From assembly GCA_947502925.1 (NCBI GenBank), contig CANNBS010000001.1:806001-870000 (forward strand): DNA of 64,000 nt, read 5' to 3'. Shown one piece after another: positions 35,397 to 45,247 of this stretch. A program made the translations under genes and the position numbers. The stretch comes from an uncultured Marinicella sp. (lineage in GTDB: Bacteria > Pseudomonadota > Gammaproteobacteria > Xanthomonadales > Marinicellaceae). The notes under the pieces are model-generated. The model was not told the DNA's origin. It ran no database searches and worked only from the letters and a program-made list of their open reading frames with translations. The stretch's first letter is position 1; each line of letters starts with the position of its first letter.

Positions 35397-36107
35397 ATGA
35401 CAAGAACCAAAAAACGCAGTTTATTCTCAATCCTCAGGCGCTGGCTTGTCCGGATTGTGCTGATATGGCTTATTATCACCCTGTCACTGGTGCTGGTTAT
35501 GCGCTGGTTTAACCCGCCCACCACCACCTTTATGCTGCAACGCATGTACAGCCAGGAACATGAAAGCATCGAAATAAAACATGAGTGGCGGGATTTCACA
35601 GAGATTGCTCCTTCGCTCGCCATGTCCGTGATTGCCTCAGAAGATCAAAAGTTTGCTGATCACTGGGGCTTTGATGTGGCGGCCATTGAACAGGTTCTGG
35701 AAGATCGTCAGGCTGGTAAAAAAATGCGTGGTGCCAGTACAATTAGCCAGCAACTGGCAAAAAACCTGTTTCTTTGGCCCGGCCGCAGCTGGGTTCGCAA
35801 AGGCCTCGAGGTCTATTTCACGGGCGCCATTGAAGTCATGATTCCCAAGCGCCGGATACTTGAGCTGTATTTAAATGTGGCCGAATTCGGTGATGGCATC
35901 TACGGCGCCGAAGCCGCCGCTCAAACCATTTTTAGTGTTCCGGCTGAATCTTTGAATCCTCATCAATCCGCCCTATTGGCCGCTCGTTTACCGGCACCGA
36001 AAAGCTATGATATCCAGCCGCCCTCCGATTACATGCAACAACGCGCCCGTTGGATAGAGCAGCAAGTGAAGCAACTGGGTGGTGAGGGTTATTTAGAGAG
36101 TTTTTAA
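35397..36107 (+). CDS. mtgA: Monofunctional peptidoglycan transglycosylase
   Basis: 236 aa, normal for MtgA. One membrane helix (residues 17-36) is followed by the GT51 domain: ASEDQKFADHWGFD (catalytic E82), RGASTISQQLAKNLFLWPGRSWVRKG and ELYLNVAEFGDGIYGAEAAA. It polymerises lipid II into glycan strands without cross-linking. It complements the bifunctional PBP1B at 4871. Single gene in front of rph. Confidence 0.95.
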   Translation: MTRTKKRSLFSILRRWLVRIVLIWLIITLSLVLVMRWFNPPTTTFMLQRMYSQEHESIEIKHEWRDFTEIAPSLAMSVIASEDQKFADHWGFDVAAIEQVLEDRQAGKKMRGASTISQQLAKNLFLWPGRSWVRKGLEVYFTGAIEVMIPKRRILELYLNVAEFGDGIYGAEAAAQTIFSVPAESLNPHQSALLAARLPAPKSYDIQPPSDYMQQRARWIEQQVKQLGGEGYLESF

Positions 36108-36187
36108 TTTTGATTCTGAACAGTATCTTCAAAATACAAGCGTTTGCATTAATGTTAAAATACATTTTTTCTTAAAATAAATATTTT

Positions 36188-36904
36188 ATGCGACCATCGA
36201 AACGGGCCAATGATGAATTACGGCCGATCCGTATTGAGCGGAATTACACCATGCATGCCGAGGGGTCTGTGCTGATTTCTTGTGGCAACACCAAAGTCCT
36301 GTGCAATGCCAGTGTCGAGGATCGCGTGCCTCCGTGGTTGCGCGGAAAAGGCCAGGGTTGGGTGACGGCGGAATATGGTATGTTGCCGCGGGCCACCAAT
36401 ACCCGTAACGGCCGCGAAGCGGCGCGCGGGAAGCAAGGCGGACGAACGCTGGAGATTCAGCGTTTAATTGGCCGGTCTTTGCGCGCCATTGTTGATTTGT
36501 CGGCTTTGGGTGAGCGGGTGATTACGGTGGATTGTGATGTCATTCAGGCTGATGGCGGCACCCGTACAGCGGCGATTACCGGGGCGTATGTGGCGCTGTA
36601 TGATGCGGTGGAATCCTTATTAAAAAACAAAATCATTAAAAAAAATCCGCTACACGGTTCGGTGGCTGCGGTGTCTGTGGGGATTTATAACCAACAACCG
36701 GTACTCGATCTGGATTACCCCGAGGATTCGCAAGCCGAGACTGACATGAACGTGGTGATGAATGACGGCGGTCATTTTATTGAGGTTCAGGGCACTGCCG
36801 AAGGCCATGCCTTTCGCAGGGATGAGTTGAATCAATTACTGGACCTGGCTGACAGTGGTATTCAGCAATTATTGCATGCCCAGCAACAAGCTCTGCTCAA
36901 TTAA
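36188..36904 (+). CDS. rph: Ribonuclease PH
   Basis: 238 aa, full family length. It trims the 3' ends of tRNA precursors using phosphate. Characteristic parts are [29 protein letters not shown], the phosphate and RNA-binding Arg block [29 protein letters not shown], and [24 protein letters not shown]. The frame is intact to the C terminus. First gene of a compact set with rdgB (2 bp gap) and hemW, an arrangement known from other gammaproteobacteria. Confidence 0.97.
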   Translation: MRPSKRANDELRPIRIERNYTMHAEGSVLISCGNTKVLCNASVEDRVPPWLRGKGQGWVTAEYGMLPRATNTRNGREAARGKQGGRTLEIQRLIGRSLRAIVDLSALGERVITVDCDVIQADGGTRTAAITGAYVALYDAVESLLKNKIIKKNPLHGSVAAVSVGIYNQQPVLDLDYPEDSQAETDMNVVMNDGGHFIEVQGTAEGHAFRRDELNQLLDLADSGIQQLLHAQQQALLN

Positions 36905-36906
36905 TT

Positions 36907-37497
36907 ATGAAACAATTGATGTTAGCCAGCGGTAATGTCGGCAAGCTGAAAGAACTGTCGGTGGCTTTGACTGATTTTGGCTTTGAACTTCAGTTACAAC
37001 CCAAAGAACCGGCCTATGATGTCGCTGAAACCGGCACAACCTTTGTCGAGAACGCCATTATCAAAGCCCGGCACGCCGCACGCATAAGCGGCCTGCCGAC
37101 TTTGGCCGATGATTCCGGGCTGATTGTGCCGGCGCTGAATGGTGAACCGGGCGTCTATTCGGCCCGTTATGCCGGCGAACAAGCAAGCGACCAACACAAT
37201 TATCAACGATTGCTTGAAAAGCTACATGGCATCGATGACCGTCGGTCTTATTTTTATTGTTGCCTGGTGATGATGCAACACGCCGATGATCCGGCACCAC
37301 TGATTGCTGAAGGTCGCTGGCATGGCGAAATCAGTCTTCAACCCAGTGGCGAGGGCGGCTTTGGCTATGACCCGGTTTTTTATTTGCCGGATTTAAACTG
37401 CAGTGCCGCCGAATTACCGGCTGCTGAAAAACTGCGCTTATCCCACCGCGGTCAAGCCGTCCGACAGCTGAAAAGCCGTTTACAATCAAGGGCATGA
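36907..37497 (+). CDS. rdgB: dITP/XTP pyrophosphatase (RdgB/HAM1)
   Basis: 196 aa. It removes non-canonical purine triphosphates from the nucleotide pool. Signature motifs: LASGNVGKLKEL (substrate loop), FVENAIIKARHAA, LADDSGLIVPALNGEPGVYSARYAG (catalytic Asp pair), GEGGFGYDPVFY and SHRGQAVR. Lies between rph and hemW, overlapping hemW by the ATGA at 37494. Confidence 0.96.
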   Translation: MKQLMLASGNVGKLKELSVALTDFGFELQLQPKEPAYDVAETGTTFVENAIIKARHAARISGLPTLADDSGLIVPALNGEPGVYSARYAGEQASDQHNYQRLLEKLHGIDDRRSYFYCCLVMMQHADDPAPLIAEGRWHGEISLQPSGEGGFGYDPVFYLPDLNCSAAELPAAEKLRLSHRGQAVRQLKSRLQSRA

Positions 37498-38642
37498 TCA
37501 CACCCCCTAAGCTCAGTTTGTACATTCACTTCCCTTGGTGTGTACAGAAATGCCCGTACTGTGATTTTAACTCGCATCAATTAAAAACAGAGCTTGATGA
37601 AATCGCTTACGTGGACGCATTACTGGCGGATTTAGAACAGGATTTACCGTTGATTTGGGGCCGCACAGTCAACACGGTTTTTATGGGCGGTGGCACACCG
37701 AGTCTGTTTTCGGCCCGGGCTATGCACCGGTTATTGAGCGGTATTCGATCTTTACTCTCGATTCGGCCGGATGCGGAAATTACCATGGAAGTGAATCCCG
37801 GCAGTCAGGAATTCGATGATTTAAGCGCTTATCGTGAGGCCGGTATTAATCGCCTGTCTTTTGGCGTTCAATCCTTAGATAATAATCAACTTAAAACATT
37901 GGGTCGTATTCACAATGCCGATCAGGCCATCAAAGCCATCCGCAAAGCCCGTCAGGCCGGTTTTGATAATTTTAATACGGACCTGATGTTTGCACTGCCC
38001 GAGCAAACTCTATCCGGTGCGAAAGACGATTTGCAGGCGCTGTTGGATTTAGCACCACCGCATGTGTCGTATTATCAGCTGACTTTAGAGCCGAACACGC
38101 TTTTTGCGGTGAAGCCACCGGACGGGATTCCGGATGAAGGTCTGCAGCAGGATATGTATTTCCAGGGTCAGGAGATACTGGCAGATGCAGGTTATCAACA
38201 ATATGAAGTCTCGGCCTATGCCGGTCAAAATAACCCGGCTGAGCATAACCTCAATTACTGGCGCTTTGGAGATTACCTCGGCATCGGCGCCGGTGCTCAC
38301 AGTAAAATCACCCAAGGCCATAACGGTGAGATTATTCGAAGGGTTAAACAAAAACACCCGCAAACCTATTTAAATACTGTGCGACAGGAAAAGCGCATCA
38401 TCGAGCAAAAAACGCTGAATAAAGATGATTTATTATTCGAATTTCTACTGAACCATGTGCGCTTAAAAGAGCCAATGCCTTTAAAGCGTTTTAACGAGCG
38501 AACCGGTTTAGAAGTAAGCCGTTTAAGCACACTTTTTACAGAATCGGTGCCTGACAACTGGTACCAGCTTAACGACCAATCAATCACTTTAACCGAAACC
38601 GGCTTTTTAAACAGCGACAGTATTTTGCAACAATTACTATAG
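37494..38642 (+). CDS. hemW: Radical SAM heme chaperone HemW
   Basis: 382 aa. The radical-SAM cluster motif CVQKCPYC (C16, C20, C23) lies near the N terminus, followed by FMGGGTPSLF, EVNPGS, NRLSFGVQS and the HemW C-terminal domain. HemW is related to the oxygen-independent coproporphyrinogen oxidase HemN but binds heme and passes it to respiratory enzymes. The CxxxCxxC spacing without the extra Cys of HemN supports HemW. Last gene of the rph-rdgB-hemW operon, converging on the carbonic anhydrase gene 4 bp away. Confidence 0.94.
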   Translation: MITPPKLSLYIHFPWCVQKCPYCDFNSHQLKTELDEIAYVDALLADLEQDLPLIWGRTVNTVFMGGGTPSLFSARAMHRLLSGIRSLLSIRPDAEITMEVNPGSQEFDDLSAYREAGINRLSFGVQSLDNNQLKTLGRIHNADQAIKAIRKARQAGFDNFNTDLMFALPEQTLSGAKDDLQALLDLAPPHVSYYQLTLEPNTLFAVKPPDGIPDEGLQQDMYFQGQEILADAGYQQYEVSAYAGQNNPAEHNLNYWRFGDYLGIGAGAHSKITQGHNGEIIRRVKQKHPQTYLNTVRQEKRIIEQKTLNKDDLLFEFLLNHVRLKEPMPLKRFNERTGLEVSRLSTLFTESVPDNWYQLNDQSITLTETGFLNSDSILQQLL

Positions 38643-38646
38643 AGAT

Positions 38647-39252
38647 TTATTGGTCATAAAACTCAACCACACCGGTGGAAATGTTATAACAGGCACCAAC
38701 AATGTTTAATTTTCCCGAGCCCAGGGCATCTTCTAAAATATCAGATGAGGCCAGTAACTGATCGACGGATTTCAGGACATTGGCTTTGACTGCCTGAGTG
38801 ACCGTCACATTATCCACACCGGCCAAATCGGTTAACGGCGTCACAGCCGGTTTTATTCGCCGCACAATGGATTGAATATGATGCGAAACGGCGCCCGGTT
38901 GTTTAATGTCATTTAATGTGGCGGTAACCGCACCACATTCGGTGTGCCCCATGACCACCACCAAAGGTGTGCCAAATTCTGCCACGGCAAACTCAATGCT
39001 ACCGATTAAAGACGGTGCCACGATATTTCCGGCCACTCGAATCACGAACAAGTCCCCCAAACCCTGATCAAAGACCAGCTCTGCCGGTGCCCGTGAATCC
39101 GAGCAACCTAAAATTACCGCAAAAGGCTTCTGTCCCTGCGTTAGCTCCATGCGCTTTTGGCCGCTGATTTCGCCGCTCGGGCTCTGGTGTTCATCAATAA
39201 ATCGTTGGTTGCCGGCTTTTAGTTTGGCGAGGGCTTGTTGGGCTCTTTTCAT
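38647..39252 (-). CDS. Beta-class carbonic anhydrase
   Basis: 201 aa. It interconverts carbon dioxide and bicarbonate in the cytoplasm. The zinc ligands are visible: Cys in ILGCSDSRAPAE (with the Asp-Arg dyad), and His and Cys in VVVMGHTECGAV. The QGLGDLFVIRVAGN strand is typical. The length fits small bacterial members. Single gene; convergent with hemW. Confidence 0.93.
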   Translation of the reverse strand: MKRAQQALAKLKAGNQRFIDEHQSPSGEISGQKRMELTQGQKPFAVILGCSDSRAPAELVFDQGLGDLFVIRVAGNIVAPSLIGSIEFAVAEFGTPLVVVMGHTECGAVTATLNDIKQPGAVSHHIQSIVRRIKPAVTPLTDLAGVDNVTVTQAVKANVLKSVDQLLASSDILEDALGSGKLNIVGACYNISTGVVEFYDQ

Positions 39253-39329
39253 AGCATAGAACTGGTGTGAAAAGGCTTATTATACAGTGCTTTAAAACAA
39301 TTCTCAGTGATTGTAAAAAAAGGAATTAT

Positions 39330-39620
39330 TTATTCTGTGATCTGATACTGGGTCAGGTGCCAGTCGATAAAAGGCATTTGCTGAATCTCTGCCTGAATGC
39401 TTCTTGACTGTGCTGTTATCAGTTCAACCTGAACGGTCTTGAATTGCATGAAGTTTTGGTAATTGCCCGATCTCAACTGCAACCCATCCGACTGCAATCC
39501 GTGTTCTGCAGCAATTAAATCGATGGCGACCTGGTAATAGTTATCAGTTTCAGGCAACACCACAGCCAATGCCATTAGCGCAACCAAAACAGCCGTCAGA
39601 ATTTTAATTTTATGGGTCAT
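39330..39620 (-). CDS. Small membrane-anchored or secreted protein of unknown function
   Basis: 96 aa: an N-terminal hydrophobic segment (ILTAVLVALMALAVVLP) works as signal peptide or anchor, followed by a polar domain of about 70 residues (YYQVAIDLIAAEHGLQSDGLQL, QFKTVQVELIT, WHLTQYQITE). No Cys. No family recognised. Upstream DNA to 39800 is gene-free but has no clear structure. Confidence 0.55.
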   Translation of the reverse strand: MTHKIKILTAVLVALMALAVVLPETDNYYQVAIDLIAAEHGLQSDGLQLRSGNYQNFMQFKTVQVELITAQSRSIQAEIQQMPFIDWHLTQYQITE

Positions 39621-39800
39621 GGTTTTTTTAAATTATCCAGCGATTGTAATTATTATAAAGTCATAAACCTATTTATTAAAGCGTTTCAACACTCCCGCTC
39701 AAACAAACATGTATAAATGTGCTGCATAACTGTCTATTTAAATTGAAAAAAATATTTTTACCGCCATACATACCGGGTTTTCTTATCACACACATGCAGC

Positions 39801-40601
39801 ATGAAACTGACACTACAAAAACTGGTTGAGAACAAGCTCTTTGAATGGTCTGTGGTGGCGGTCATTATTATTTCTGCCTTATTGATTGGTGCCAAAACCT
39901 ATCGCTTGTCGCCATTGGCAGAACAAATTATTTTATTCGCTGACTGGGCAGTGACTTTATTTTTTCTGGCCGAAATCCTGGCCCGTTTTATTGCTTGCGA
40001 TAATAAAAAACGATTTTTTAATAATGGCTGGAATATTTTTGATACGTTGATTGTGGCGGTCAGCCTGATTCCAATTCAGGATTCTGAGATGGCCTTGCTG
40101 GGCCGATTGGTCCGTGTCTTTCGTGTCTTGCGAATGGTCTCGATTATTCCCGAGCTGCGTATTTTAATCAATTCTCTACTTAAAGCTATGCCACAGCTTT
40201 CCTACGTCATGCTGTTAATGTTTATTATCTTTTACATTTATGGCGCTGTCGGCAGTTTTTTCTTTGCGCCCATTAATACGGTGTTGTGGGGAGATATTGC
40301 CACCAGCATGTTAACACTGTTTCGGGTCATGACGTTTGAGGACTGGACCGATGTCATGTATGAAACCATGACAGTTTACCCGTTAAGCTGGTCTTTCTAT
40401 ATCAGTTTTATATTTTTCACGGCTTTCGCGTTTCTCAATATGGTTATTGGAATCGTGGTGAATGTATTGGATCAAGAAAAAGCAGCTTATGAAAAATTGC
40501 ACGCAGCCAGTGAAAATAAACTGAGCCAATTAGATCGCATAGAAAAAGAGCTTGTTGAACTCAAAAACATAATTAAAAAGCAACAATCCAAAGAGACTTA
40601 A
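39801..40601 (+). CDS. Voltage-gated cation channel, BacNav-like ion transporter
   Basis: 266 aa with six membrane helices. S4 carries regularly spaced Arg (GRLVRVFRVLRMVSIIPELR), the voltage sensor. The pore loop has the selectivity filter TFEDW (T178-W182), comparable to TLESW of NaChBac, with an acidic ring for Na+ or Ca2+. A C-terminal coiled coil (about 225-262, EKLHAASENKLSQLDRIEKELVELKNIIKK) would bundle the tetramer. The protein forms a homotetramer in the inner membrane. The extra Asp of FEDW suggests some Ca2+ permeation, which is inference. Confidence 0.88.
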   Translation: MKLTLQKLVENKLFEWSVVAVIIISALLIGAKTYRLSPLAEQIILFADWAVTLFFLAEILARFIACDNKKRFFNNGWNIFDTLIVAVSLIPIQDSEMALLGRLVRVFRVLRMVSIIPELRILINSLLKAMPQLSYVMLLMFIIFYIYGAVGSFFFAPINTVLWGDIATSMLTLFRVMTFEDWTDVMYETMTVYPLSWSFYISFIFFTAFAFLNMVIGIVVNVLDQEKAAYEKLHAASENKLSQLDRIEKELVELKNIIKKQQSKET

Positions 40602-40755
40602 TAGCCATCAAATCAACAAGTGATCTGTCGCTATTTGCCGCTAATTGCATCGATTTCTTTATTTTTTACGTTAAAAATGCTAAAATTGTCCGCTCGGTGA
40701 TTATCATTCTCCTCGATTAACATCCCTTCTTTTAAAAATATACTAAAATTAATTT

Positions 40756-41265
40756 ATGGAAATTAGAGCTTTTGAACGCGATAAAGATTTACAAAATGTA
40801 CTCGAACTCAACGAACGACTTGTTGAATTACTGAGTCCCATGACAGCCAAACAATTCGACACCATCAATGAAGACAATTCCTACGTACTGGTGGCGGAAG
40901 AAGATGGCCAGTTTGCCGGCTTTTTTATGCTGGTGAAATCCAATGCTGATTATGAAAGTGAAAACTTTCGCTGGTTTCAAAAGCGCTATGACAATTTTAT
41001 TTATGTGGATCGCGTGGCGGTGGCCAAAGAGTTTCGCGGCCGCGGAATCGGCAGTGATTTTTATCAGCGCGCCTTTGATTATGCCGAAAAAAACAACATT
41101 GATTACATGTTTGCAGAAATTCATATGGATCCACCCAATGAGAAGTCACTGGCTTTTCATGACAGTTTAGGTTTTGTCGAAGAAGGCACGGCAGTGCTCA
41201 AAGGTGACCACCATTATTCTTTGCAGAAAAAAGTTTTTAATCCGGCGGTAGAAAAATCTGCCTAA
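40756..41265 (+). CDS. GNAT-family N-acetyltransferase
   Basis: 169 aa. The acetyl-CoA binding motif A is VDRVAVAKEFRGRGIGSDFYQRAFDYA, with EIHMDPPNEKSLAFHDSLGFVEEG as motif B. The fold is complete. It resembles the GNAT proteins that acetylate small molecules or protein N termini; the substrate is not evident. Its end overlaps by 4 bases with the convergent VWA gene. Confidence 0.85.
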   Translation: MEIRAFERDKDLQNVLELNERLVELLSPMTAKQFDTINEDNSYVLVAEEDGQFAGFFMLVKSNADYESENFRWFQKRYDNFIYVDRVAVAKEFRGRGIGSDFYQRAFDYAEKNNIDYMFAEIHMDPPNEKSLAFHDSLGFVEEGTAVLKGDHHYSLQKKVFNPAVEKSA

Positions 41266-42437
41266 GCTGATAAGGATTTAGCCATGGCTTCAATGCCGGA
41301 TAAGGTCATGGGATACATCCGGTCGCCCAATACTTTTTTGAGTATCTGGGTTGAATGGGTGTAGTCCCAATACGCCTGCTGAATCGGATTCAGCCAGGCA
41401 TGGTTCGGCCATTGATCCAGTAATCGCTGCAACCACACCAGACCGGCTTCCTGATTCATGTGTTCCACCGAACCGCCGGCATGGGTGAGTTCATAGGGCG
41501 ACATGGCGGCATCGCCGACGAATATAACCCGATAATCACTGCCGTAGGTATTGAGCACATCATACGTGTTCAGCGGCTCATCCCAGCGTCGGCTGTTATC
41601 TCGCCACAGGTGTTCATAGACACAATTGTGAAAGTAATAGTATTCTAAATGCTTAAACTCACTGCGCGCCGCTGAGAATAACTGCTCCACTTGTTCAATA
41701 TGATAATCCATGGATCCACCCACATCGAAAAACATTAACAACTTTACTGCATTGTGTTTTTCCGGCCGCATTTTTAAATCCAGTAAGCCTGCATTTTTGG
41801 CCGTTGAGCGAATGGTGTCATCCAAATCCAGTTCATCTGCGGCGCCGGTGCGGGCAAAATGGCGTAAATGACGCAAAGCCATCTTAATCGAGCGGGTGCC
41901 TAATTCGACATCATCGCTCAGATTTTTAAACTGGCGTTTTTCCCAGACCTTAGCGGCACGCTGATGACGTCCGGGGCCGCCGATGCGCACACCTTCAGGA
42001 TTATAGCCGCCATGGCCAAACGGCGACGTGCCGCCGGTGCCAATCCACTTATTACCGCCCTGGTGTTTGCCTTGCTGCTCCTCCAGGCGTTTTTTCAGGG
42101 TTTCCATGAGTTTATCCAAACCGCCCAGGGCTTCAATTTGGGCTTTTTCTTCCTCGCTTAAGTTATTAATCCATTCAGGATCGAGCCAGTCATGGGGAAT
42201 CAGAAACTCATCCAAGCCCTGCACCATCTCCAGATTATGAAAATAATGCCCAAAGGCCTGATCAAAGCGATCAAAATGCTGTTCGTCCTTAACCATGCAC
42301 AAGCGACTCAAAACATAGAAATCATCAATCGAAGCAAATACCACCTGTTTTTCAAGGGCTTCCAATAAAACCAGAAGCTCTTTCACCGTGACCGGCAAAC
42401 CGGCTTTTTTCAGGGTGTAAAAAAAATCAATCAGCAT
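41262..42437 (-). CDS. VWA-domain CoxE-like protein
   Basis: 391 aa. The C-terminal von Willebrand A domain has the MIDAS-type motif LMFFDVGGSMDYHIEQ, where Gly stands for the first Ser of DxSxS; later VIFVGDAAMSPYELTH. The N-terminal part (DEFLIPHDWLDPEW) and a Gly-rich linker are characteristic of CoxE-like proteins. Such proteins team up with a MoxR ATPase as chaperones for metal or cofactor insertion. The MoxR gene is directly upstream, 6 bp away. Confidence 0.85.
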   Translation of the reverse strand: MLIDFFYTLKKAGLPVTVKELLVLLEALEKQVVFASIDDFYVLSRLCMVKDEQHFDRFDQAFGHYFHNLEMVQGLDEFLIPHDWLDPEWINNLSEEEKAQIEALGGLDKLMETLKKRLEEQQGKHQGGNKWIGTGGTSPFGHGGYNPEGVRIGGPGRHQRAAKVWEKRQFKNLSDDVELGTRSIKMALRHLRHFARTGAADELDLDDTIRSTAKNAGLLDLKMRPEKHNAVKLLMFFDVGGSMDYHIEQVEQLFSAARSEFKHLEYYYFHNCVYEHLWRDNSRRWDEPLNTYDVLNTYGSDYRVIFVGDAAMSPYELTHAGGSVEHMNQEAGLVWLQRLLDQWPNHAWLNPIQQAYWDYTHSTQILKKVLGDRMYPMTLSGIEAMAKSLSA

Positions 42438-42443
42438 ATAAGC

Positions 42444-43319
42444 TTAGCCTTGTCGCCGACTGATAAAGGCCAGTTTCTGCAGCATTTCCACATCCTGTTC
42501 ATTTTTTAGCAACGCACCGTACAAAGGGGGTATGGCTTCTTTAATGCTTTTGTTCTGCAGGGTTTCCAGCGGAATGTCGTCCGCCACCAGTAATTTAATC
42601 CAGTCAATCAGTTCAGACGTTGAGGGCCGTTTTTTCAAGCCCGGCATATCACGCACCTCAAAAAAGGTTTCCAATGCGGCATTCAGCAAATCCTTTTTTA
42701 AATCCGGAAAGTGGACCTGAACAATAGCCTGCATGGTCTTTTTATCCGGGAATTTAATGTAGTGGAAAAAACAGCGCCGTAAAAAGGCATCGGGCAGTTC
42801 TTTTTCATTGTTACTGGTGATAATAATAATCGGGCGTTGTTTCGCGGTGATTGTTTCGCCGGTTTCATAGACACTGAACTGCATTTTATCGAGCTCGACC
42901 AGTAAATCATTGGGAAATTCGATGTCAGCTTTATCAATTTCATCAATCAGCAACACCACCTGATCATCACTGGTGAAGGCTTCCCAGAGTTTACCGGGTT
43001 TAATGTAATTTTTTATGTCGTGGACCTTGTCATCACCGAGCTGTGAATCCCGCAGGCGCGATACCGCATCGTATTCATACAGGCCTTGCTGGGCCTTGGT
43101 GGTTGATTTAATGTGCCAGCTGAGTAACGTTTTACCCATGGACGCCGCCACTTCTTCGGCCAGCATGGTTTTGCCCGTACCGGGCTCGCCTTTAATCAGT
43201 AAAGGGCGCTGTAAAGTCACGGCCGCATTGACGGCTAATTGCAAATCATCGGTGGCCACGTACTGGTCGCTGCCGGTAAATTTTGTCATGTGTTTAATGA
43301 GTTTTTTAAAGGACGACAT
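42444..43319 (-). CDS. MoxR-family AAA+ ATPase
   Basis: 291 aa. Walker A GEPGTGKTMLAEE, Walker B VVLLIDEIDKADIEFPNDLL, sensor 1 IIITSNNEKELPDAFLRRC and the C-terminal lid are all present. MoxR ATPases form hexamers and remodel target complexes with a VWA partner, here the CoxE-like protein encoded downstream. First gene of a two-gene operon, divergent from the DUF1800 gene. Not the same MoxR subgroup as 52570. Confidence 0.9.
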   Translation of the reverse strand: MSSFKKLIKHMTKFTGSDQYVATDDLQLAVNAAVTLQRPLLIKGEPGTGKTMLAEEVAASMGKTLLSWHIKSTTKAQQGLYEYDAVSRLRDSQLGDDKVHDIKNYIKPGKLWEAFTSDDQVVLLIDEIDKADIEFPNDLLVELDKMQFSVYETGETITAKQRPIIIITSNNEKELPDAFLRRCFFHYIKFPDKKTMQAIVQVHFPDLKKDLLNAALETFFEVRDMPGLKKRPSTSELIDWIKLLVADDIPLETLQNKSIKEAIPPLYGALLKNEQDVEMLQKLAFISRRQG

Positions 43320-43469
43320 TTTAACAAGAATCGATGAAGCTTGTTGAAAGGGTTAAAAAAGGGTAATTTTTCGCTGAAATTGATTCTTAGGACTTAAAAA
43401 TGTGCGTTCATTCTCAATTTATTAACAGTATCAGGCGTTAAATGGGGGTGTTGATAGAGGATAGCAGCC

Positions 43470-45242
43470 ATGCCCATTGATTACACACCAAAGCGCAAAA
43501 AACCAAATAAAGACATTTCAGGTCATCACCAACTGAAAAAGTTAAGCCGACGCCCAAAGCAGCCGGCGATTAAAACCCATGCATTTATGAGCGGTGCCGA
43601 TAAAGCGGCTGCCACGCCGCCCCATTTAATTCATCGGGTGTTAACTAAGATGGCATACGGTCCGAACAGTGATGATGTTGCGCACATTAATCAATTGCCC
43701 GGCAGCTCTGACCAGGCCAAAGTCATGGTGTATATCGATGAACAGCTGAACCCGCAAAATATCAATGATGCAGCCTGTGAACAGCGTATCTCCGGCGCCA
43801 ATGGCTTTACCACTCTGAATAAGAGCCGACAACAATTGTATCAGCAGCATTTCAGGAAAGCAGATGGCGATACCCATGAGTGGTCTGTTTTTACCCGACC
43901 CACACGAGAGGTCTCTTTAGCAACCATTCTTCGCGGTATCCATTCTAAGCGGCAATTGGTCGAGATGATGGCTGATTTCTGGCACAACCACTTTAATATT
44001 TTTAATGATGCGTTCGGTGTGCAGCCTATGTTTGTGCATTATGACCGAGATGTGATCCGGCCCAATGTACTGGGCAACTTCAGAGAAATGCTGTATCAGG
44101 TGACATGCTCAACTTGTATGCTGATTTATCTGAATAATGGCTCAAATCGTGCCTCCGCCCCCAATGAAAATTATGCCCGTGAAGTGATGGAATTGCATAC
44201 CCTGGGTGCTGATAACTACTTCGGCCATATGGATTGGCAAGACGTGCCGATAGACGGTCAGGGTTATCGCAGCGGCTATGTGGAAGCGGATGTCATGGAA
44301 ATGGCGCGCGCTTTAACCGGCTGGTCTTTCAGTGGTGCCGATTGGTGGGACTACCAAAACGGCAACATCGCCACCGGTGTATTTCAATACCGGGATGACT
44401 GGCATGACAAAGCCTCAAAACGGGTGTTGGGTGAGAATTTTACCTACAGCGCAACCAATCCACAGCGGGATCTTAATCAGATTTTAGATTTATTGGCCCA
44501 ACATCCGGGAACCAACCGTTTTTTAGCCAAAAAACTGTGTCGCCGGTTTATTTCAGATGAGCCTGATGCGACCATAATAGAGGCAGTCGCCACCACGCTC
44601 CGGCAAAACTGGCAGGCGCCTGATCAGATTAAACTGGCCATGGAAACACTGCTTAAATCCAATGATTTTTTGACCACCTGGGGCGAGAAAATTAAGCGGC
44701 CCTTCGAGCGAATCATTGGTGCCTTGCGTCAAATTCAGTATACGTTTGAGTTCAATCCGAATAATGAACACTCAGGCTGGCATTTCTGGGATATTTTTGA
44801 CACCGGCCATCAGCCTTTCTATTGGGCATCTCCCAATGGTTATCCGGATATTAGGTCTCACTGGCTGGGGACCTCAAGTCTGATGGGAACCTGGAAACTC
44901 ATCCAGAGAATGGCTCACCGCCATGAAGATTATGATGGTAACAAGCCGATACTTAATCAGGTTCTGAATGACACCTTTGTCGGTCTGCCTGATACCAATG
45001 ATCATACAGCCGCCAAGTTAGTTGATTTTTGGTATGAAAAAATCATAGGTGCTTTGCCGGATGCCGTCACTCATAATCACCTGGCCGATTTTATGGCCAG
45101 CAAAGACTGCACGGATCCTGTTGTTGGCAATCACAACGATGTTATTGATTTAAACGATAATTCCTGGCCTGATAAAAACCAGGACAGGCTCTATGACATG
45201 GTAGCCACCATTTTCTTTACCCCCGAATTTATTGACCGGTAA
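43470..45242 (+). CDS. DUF1800 family protein
   Basis: 590 aa. The family's core is visible: ADFWHNHFNIF, MLYQVTCSTCMLIYLNNGSNRASAPNENYAREVMELHTLG, MARALTGWSF and LAKKLCRRFISDEP. DUF1800 proteins are exported and always found beside a DUF1501 gene; their biochemical role is unknown. The N terminus is basic and lacks a clear signal peptide, so export may depend on the partner. Ribosome site GAGGA upstream. Forms an operon with the DUF1501 gene 5 bp downstream. Confidence 0.88.
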   Translation: MPIDYTPKRKKPNKDISGHHQLKKLSRRPKQPAIKTHAFMSGADKAAATPPHLIHRVLTKMAYGPNSDDVAHINQLPGSSDQAKVMVYIDEQLNPQNINDAACEQRISGANGFTTLNKSRQQLYQQHFRKADGDTHEWSVFTRPTREVSLATILRGIHSKRQLVEMMADFWHNHFNIFNDAFGVQPMFVHYDRDVIRPNVLGNFREMLYQVTCSTCMLIYLNNGSNRASAPNENYAREVMELHTLGADNYFGHMDWQDVPIDGQGYRSGYVEADVMEMARALTGWSFSGADWWDYQNGNIATGVFQYRDDWHDKASKRVLGENFTYSATNPQRDLNQILDLLAQHPGTNRFLAKKLCRRFISDEPDATIIEAVATTLRQNWQAPDQIKLAMETLLKSNDFLTTWGEKIKRPFERIIGALRQIQYTFEFNPNNEHSGWHFWDIFDTGHQPFYWASPNGYPDIRSHWLGTSSLMGTWKLIQRMAHRHEDYDGNKPILNQVLNDTFVGLPDTNDHTAAKLVDFWYEKIIGALPDAVTHNHLADFMASKDCTDPVVGNHNDVIDLNDNSWPDKNQDRLYDMVATIFFTPEFIDR

Positions 45243-45247
45243 CTGAT

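Noticed and set aside
40690..40715. Fur box before the GNAT gene
   Set aside because: GATTATCATTCTC matches only one half of the Fur consensus, so it is not strong enough to call.
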